From the NCBI GenBank assembly GCA_037501455.1, contig CM074856.1:14281001-14345000 (forward strand): DNA of 64,000 bases, in the 5' to 3' direction. The position numbers were made by a program, and so were the translations under genes. This stretch comes from Lantana camara (lineage: Eukaryota > Streptophyta > Magnoliopsida > Lamiales > Verbenaceae). Below the pieces are notes generated by a model, which did not search any database, was not told where the DNA came from, and was given only the letters and a program-made list of their open reading frames with translations. Positions 58,483 to 64,000 of this stretch are shown piece by piece; positions within the stretch are counted from its first letter, which is position 1; each line of letters starts with the position of its first letter.

Positions 58483-58963
58483 ATGGGATGGCAAAATGAG
58501 TTGGACCCAATGGGTTTTACCCATTATAAGGAGTTGGGTTGAGTTGATATATTTTCGATAAATTTAAGTTTTGTTGGTTTGGGTTTGGTCAAATAATGAA
58601 TTAATAGAGTATTGGGTCATTTATGAGTTGGATTGGGTTAATATTGGATTTAATTTGAATTTTTAATGGTTTAAGCTTAATTATATAATTTTAATATTTT
58701 ATTACTATTTTACCCTTCTCATAAATTAAATATGCACTTTTTAAACATAAAATTACACATTTTTTACACACACTAACATATTTTTTACATATATATATTT
58801 ACACACACTAATATAATTTACACGTATTTTCACGCACGAACACAATTTTGGATCCGATAAAATTATTCTATTAGTACACTATATATCTTTTCATAAATAT
58901 GTTGTTCACGGTCATTTTGGTCACTAAATAGCAACTAGCAGTTTACACGGTGAATTATTTATT
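58483..58963. other. AT-rich spacer between MITEs
   Basis: No gene. The start ('GGGATGGCAAAATGAGTTGG') reads like a decayed transposon end, but no partner end was found. Confidence 0.45.
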
Positions 58964-58971
58964 GGTGTTTT

Positions 58972-59685
58972 TAGGGGTGTAAACGGATAATAAACGGAGC
59001 GGATGTGCAGTATCCGAATCTGAATCCGTTTAGCATATCTGTTATCAGAATCCATATCCGTTATCCGATGGATAATGAAAATGCTATCCGTATCCGAATT
59101 CAACGGATATTATCCGAATATCTAATTATCCGTATCCATGAAGATATCCGATTAGTGAGTTATCCGATATCCGAATTCGAATCCGTTTATCTGTTTTACA
59201 TATATTTTTTAATAAAAAAATAATAAATTGAAATTTCATAACACAATTAAATATTAATATAACTAACTATAAATCTATTAAATCTATACACATTAACTCA
59301 TAAGTATAATATATAATTTTTAATATATGTTTACAATAATTAATGGAGTTTATTATTACAAATAATATGATATACGTTTACTGTTATTTTTTTTATAATT
59401 CTCAAATAATTATATAATATGTAAATTAATATATGTTTCATCAAGATATAAAAAATATATAGATATATATGTTATCGAATACGGATTATGGATAACGAAT
59501 ATATCTAACGGATGTATAAATGGATCGGATGTGTCATTACCATATCCTTATCGTTTATAATTCGGATGTCTATAATCGGATACGGATAATATCCTCTTTG
59601 AATGGATACGGATAATATCCTCTTTAAACGAATTCGCATGCGCGCGAACGGATATTGGATTTTCTGATATCCGTTTACAGCCCTA
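58972..59685. mobile_element. hAT-type MITE, family X copy 2 (714 bp)
   Basis: Same ends as copy 1 (TAGGGGTGTAAACGG and CCGTTTACAGCCCTA), same orientation. Flanking octamers GGTGTTTT and GGTGCTCT match at 6 of 8 positions, so this insertion is older than copy 1. Confidence 0.85.
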
Positions 59686-59940
59686 GGTGCTCTGATAGTT
59701 TTCTGGTAGTGTTGAGTTTTAGTACAATTTATGCTTTTGTAAATGTATATATATATATATAAAGTAAATTACAGAAAAGAAAAATGTATGTTTATATATT
59801 TAAGATTAAAGAGGAAAAGAAGTTATATGTAATGGGCTGTTTTAGAAGTTCACGAGACTGAGGCCCAAGGCTAAGAGGACAAGTGTTTGTGTGGGCCTTG
59901 TATGAATTCCCCTTGTAACCTATATTTAATTCATTCTGGC

Positions 59941-60560
59941 TAGGGCTGTCAACGGGTCGGATTCGGATCGGACCAGGGGATTCCGGATTCAAATCCGATA
60001 AGAGAATCCGAATATCGGATCCGAATCCGAATCCTATAGGATTCAAATTCATTGTTTTTGAATCCATATATAATCGGATTCAATCCGATCCGATGAAAGA
60101 TCCGACCCGATTAGTAATAAATTTTATTTTTTTAAATAACAAATTTGATATAAAAAATAAATATAATTACATAATATTTAATAAATAATTATTATTTGAT
60201 AGTTTTGTTTATATTTATTTAAAATAAATTAATTTAAACTTATTAATAAAAGAAAATATATACTTATAGAGTAAAAATTTTAAATTTTATTATTGTTTAA
60301 AATGATAAATATGTGAAAATTTTAATTTTAATCATTTTACTTAACATTATGTACTAGTAAATAATTTATTTAATTAAATATTATATATAATATCGGATTC
60401 GGATTCTTAACGGATCGGATTCCTTAAATCCATATTCGCTCCATTTATTTCGGATAACGAATATTTACAATCGGATATGATCCATCGAATATTTTTATCG
60501 GACGAATATGCTAAAATTCGGATCGAATTCGGATTAAAATCCGACCCATTGACAGCCCTA
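59941..60560. mobile_element. hAT-type MITE, family Y copy 2 (620 bp)
   Basis: Ends TAGGGCTGTCAACGG and CCATTGACAGCCCTA, perfect 8-bp target duplication ATTCTGGC (59933-59940 and 60561-60568). It is inverted relative to family Y copy 1. Confidence 0.9.
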
Positions 60561-60984
60561 ATTCTGGCCAGTGGCCACAATTTAATTTATTCTACTTTTT
60601 TTTGTCATGAATTATCTTCAACCTAGTAAAAAAATTTGTGACAAAAAAAAAAACTCGTAAAATTTATCTCTAATTTTTCCCCGAAGGTTCTACTGTTTAT
60701 AATGTAAGCGAAGCTGCTTAGCAGATTTCCGAAATTTTGAAATATTACAAATACCTTTTGAGTCAAAAATACATTAGAGTGGTTCTATTATGAATGTCCT
60801 AAGATATTTAATTTGTTAGTCGGTATTAATTATTACTGATTTTATTTTGCGGTGTTTAGCCTATTAATTCCTTATAATGGTCAAGTCTTTGTGTTATATA
60901 AAGGGCACATTGTTTATTTGTTTTAGCAGGTTAAGAAGTTGTATAATATGTATCTGACTTTGTAAGTTTTCATCCAACCACAGT

Positions 60985-61135
60985 TTTAATGCACTGATAT
61001 TTCTAAAAGTATTATTTTATCATATCGTATGGTGTTAAATACTCGTATCGGACACTTCTTACATGGAAAATTCACACAAAAAAATTCGTGACGTATGGTA
61101 TCAATGTCACCATATCATATTCGTACAAGATAGAA
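60985..61135. repeat. Dispersed repeat, copy 2
   Basis: Matches 3950-4095 in order and orientation, including 'AAAGTATTATTTTA', 'CATATCGTATG', 'CTCGTATCGGACA' and 'AAAATTCACACAAAAAAATT'. Confidence 0.55.
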
Positions 61136-61953
61136 CGGAAGTGATGAACTACGTGACTGCGAATTTATTCTTAGTCTTTTTCTGAACTTGTGTACAAAAT
61201 GAGATATGATTGTGAGCTAATGAGTTTTATCTTATAGTAATGATCGACCGTTGTAACTTACACATATAGAAACTGTCATGACTTTATGCCAACGACAAAT
61301 ATTATGGCTTTGCATGCATAAAATACAAGTATCGTATTTCCTTAATCTCAATATATTTAATTCTTTATATATTATTATGGCCATTATTTTACGATAAACA
61401 CACATTACACTGTATCCGCAAAATAAATTTATTATATTAAAACACGTTAGTCTTAGGAAACCAAAATGTGATTTGTCTAACCTTAAACAAGAACTTGAGT
61501 AATAACTTTTATTCATTGTTTTTGTTTTTGGTGTATTTTGTGTATAATTGATATAATAAAGGGCGTAATTGGCCAATTTTGTCATTTGACAACTTCTAGT
61601 TTTGTTTTAAAAAAATTCCTAGTTTTGTATCCATGTATAGGCATATATCCATGTACTTGCATAGATTAATAAAACCAAAGAAGGAACAAAAGATAAAATA
61701 TTAAAATAAATCGGTAGCCCCCAATTTATTTCAAAGGATCGAACAATTAAATTCGGAAATAAATAGGATGCACCTAATTTTAATGTCAAGTAAATTCAAT
61801 AAATAATTATCGAACAATTTATGAAGATTTATACATTTTTAGATAATAAAATTTTATACGTTATTTAGAAGAATTTATAAACTCAGTCGGACACCCTCTT
61901 ATTTGTTGTGTCCACAAGAAACGTAAAACAAATAAAATAGTCCATAAGAAAGG

Positions 61954-61988
61954 CGGTCTCTTCCATTCTCCATCGCGGTCGCCGTCCT
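61954..61988 (+). repeat. 35-bp fragment matching the PMEI-like gene
   Basis: 33 of 35 bases match 56415-56449 (the signal-peptide region of the PMEI-like frame), same strand, followed directly by a T-run. It is a stray gene fragment. Confidence 0.75.
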
Positions 61989-64000
61989 TTTTTTTTAATT
62001 AACTCATACACATTTAAGTAAGATTCAAACTCAAAACCTTATTTTAAAAAATGAACTCATTAACTATTTGGATCAACTCATGATCCTTGATTATTGACTA
62101 CTACACACAACAAGAAGAATAAAAGTTTATAGATATAGAATTATAGATATACATATATAAGATATCCCAATAATTAATAACATGTCACAACTCACATGTT
62201 ACTCATAAGTAATTTGAGTACTAAATTGACTTGGCTAAATCAGTACAATAACAAATGAAAAGATAAATATTTTATATTTATTGTGTGGTTATTGAAATTT
62301 TTAAGAAGATGATCAATTGAATAATCAATATAATCCATTTGTTATATGATTGGTGGAGATTCAATAGAATCGGATTTGAATCAGAACTTTTCCTTATAAA
62401 AATATAACATGTCTCTCTTTTTATCTTTTTAAGGATACTAGTGAAGTTAACGTGTGTTGCACTTTCAAAATGTAATTTATTTATATAAGTTTTATTATTA
62501 TTATTTTAATAAATTAAAATATATATTAACAGTATCTAACTTCATTAAATAGATGTAATGTATAATTTTTAACGAAGTACCTTATTTTTGTAAAGTTACA
62601 CATAAAAAAATATTGACATAAAATATTTATCTTAATCATGAAAAATAAGTAACACCATTAAAATTAGAGAGACATCCAAATAAAGAAACAATCAAAAATA
62701 ATTAAAATTTAAGAAACATCAAAATAAAGAAACAATCAAAATATTTTAAATTATTTTACCATATAAAAATAAAATGTTTAAAGTGAACAATAATTACCTA
62801 AATAATTCTAACTTTTAAACATACATAATAGTCTAAAATTCTTTAATATACTTAATAAATGAGAAGCATATAAAATACTATGAACTCGTTTACTTTGCCT
62901 TTTTGCAAACCAACATATTTGATTTTTGAACATTGAAAATTTGGTTAAATAGCTAAATTTTGAAAAGTTGAATTGTTTACATAGTCCTTATAAAATGGTG
63001 GTGTAAACAATTTTCAGTCATATTGTTTATCTCATTGGGTTGGTATCTGAAAGTTATCTGTCAAAAAGACTTTAATGGCTCCACCCAAATTCAATCTAAC
63101 GGAAGAAAAGGCCCAAAGAGTAGTGGTAGGAACGTAATAAAAATGATGTTTAAGACAGAACTATAAATTGATTAAAATTGACATGGACCGAGTTATATTA
63201 TAATACAAAAAATGAACAACATATATGTCCATAATAATCCATCAATTGGGGCAGGCCTACCCCTTACCCCCCCCCCCCCCCCCCCAACCCAACCCAACAC
63301 TACATAGAAACGTAAACGAGTTTTATATAAACTAAATGTACTTCTTTTCTTCTATTGTTTGACCTTCTTTAATACGATGTGCAATTTATTTTTAGTTTTT
63401 TTCATTAAGTTTTAAAGTCTTTTCGTTGTCGCTCAAAATGTAAATATAATCTTCAATTTCAAAACTATGATTTTGATTCGTAATCATTTTTCTTCAATTT
63501 TTGACTTCAATTCTATTTTTTTTTTATCCTTTTATTAGTATTGAACATCCTTATCCGTTTTTTTATTTCTTTTTCATTCCATAACCTCAAGAAACTACAT
63601 CATCATCATAATTTTTGTGTAATCACCTCAGATATTATCATTTTCAATATTATTCTATTGTATCGAATCTCCATCTTCTTCTCAATAATGGAGATTATTC
63701 TCCATAATTGTATTTTAATTCTATAGATAATTTCTTTTTCCCTGTGCTTCGGGTTCTATTTTTTCAATTGCATTAGCTACCACATGCAATTTTTATATTT
63801 CAATTGTCACTATGAAAAATATGTATTTGTATATTACAGACTAGGTAACATGTAAGTGCATCTTTACTTTAGTGAAAAGGGGGGATTGGATTAGCTAAAC
63901 CCCCTTTCCATTAATTTACTTTAAAAGTTTGCCTTTCATGCCATTTTTCGAAGCCACGAGACTTGTGTTGGAAATCAAAGGACAAATAATCTCTCAAAAT

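Larger units (their letters stand above)
60569..64000. other. AT-rich intergenic DNA
   Basis: No gene can be supported; the open frames at 61232-61585 and 63541-63726 have AT-driven composition and no recognisable domain. Contents seen are copy 2 of the dispersed repeat (60985-61135), a short fragment matching the PMEI-like gene (61954-61988) and a run of 19 C at 63267-63285. Confidence 0.6.

Noticed and set aside
61232..61585. 117-codon minus-strand frame
   Set aside because: AT-rich composition with scattered Asn, Tyr, Lys and Ile, no domain, no promoter or splice support.

Overview
This window is nuclear DNA of a flowering plant, almost certainly a eudicot: spliced genes with GT-AG introns, plant-specific proteins (a GAUT glycosyltransferase, a plastidial ADP-glucose pyrophosphorylase small subunit, a DUF295-type F-box protein, a pectin methylesterase inhibitor-like protein), AT-rich spacers and a dense plant-type transposon load. 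The species cannot be named from the sequence.

Layout. 1-1187: antisense gag-protease fragment of a Ty3/gypsy element that runs off the left edge. 2044-2508: small intronless gene of unknown function. 4540-16278: complete 11.7 kb Tat-type Ty3/gypsy retrotransposon on the minus strand (713-bp LTRs, target duplication ATATT), whose gag-pol frame has five in-frame stops and which carries a second, spliced, oppositely oriented gene with its own promoter between pol and the 3' LTR. 16903-24569: second complete minus-strand element, Athila-like (1662-bp LTRs, target duplication ATTGC), coding only for Gag and protease. 24570-27400: AT-rich spacer with MITE-like and TRIM-like pieces. 27.4-38.1 kb: the host gene island, GAUT3/4-type galacturonosyltransferase (+), proteasome subunit RPN6 (+) and AGPase small subunit (-), with copies of one MITE family in introns of the first and third genes.

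38.8-48.5 kb: 5'-truncated LINE, then a tandem duplication of a gypsy remnant plus part of an F-box gene. The second unit keeps the intact F-box gene and has taken up two solo LTRs; the first unit carries a truncated F-box copy and a tRNA-derived SINE. 49.4-50.9 kb: a solo LTR with a hAT-type MITE nested inside. 51001-53533: a Pack-MULE-like element with a 10-bp target duplication, holding fragments of a PPR gene, a uL23 ribosomal protein gene and possibly a zinc finger gene. 54.4-55.3 kb: LTR remnant. 56.4-56.9 kb: a PMEI-like reading frame without a start codon. 57.8-60.6 kb: three more hAT-type MITEs. The rest, to 64000, is AT-rich and shows no supported gene.

How the parts relate. Three housekeeping or metabolic genes (cell-wall pectin synthesis, proteasome lid, starch synthesis) form an island with no long insertion in any exon, only short MITEs in introns. 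Complete young LTR elements lie to the left; to the right there are mainly solo LTRs and cut-and-paste derivatives, so the two flanks have different deletion and recombination histories.
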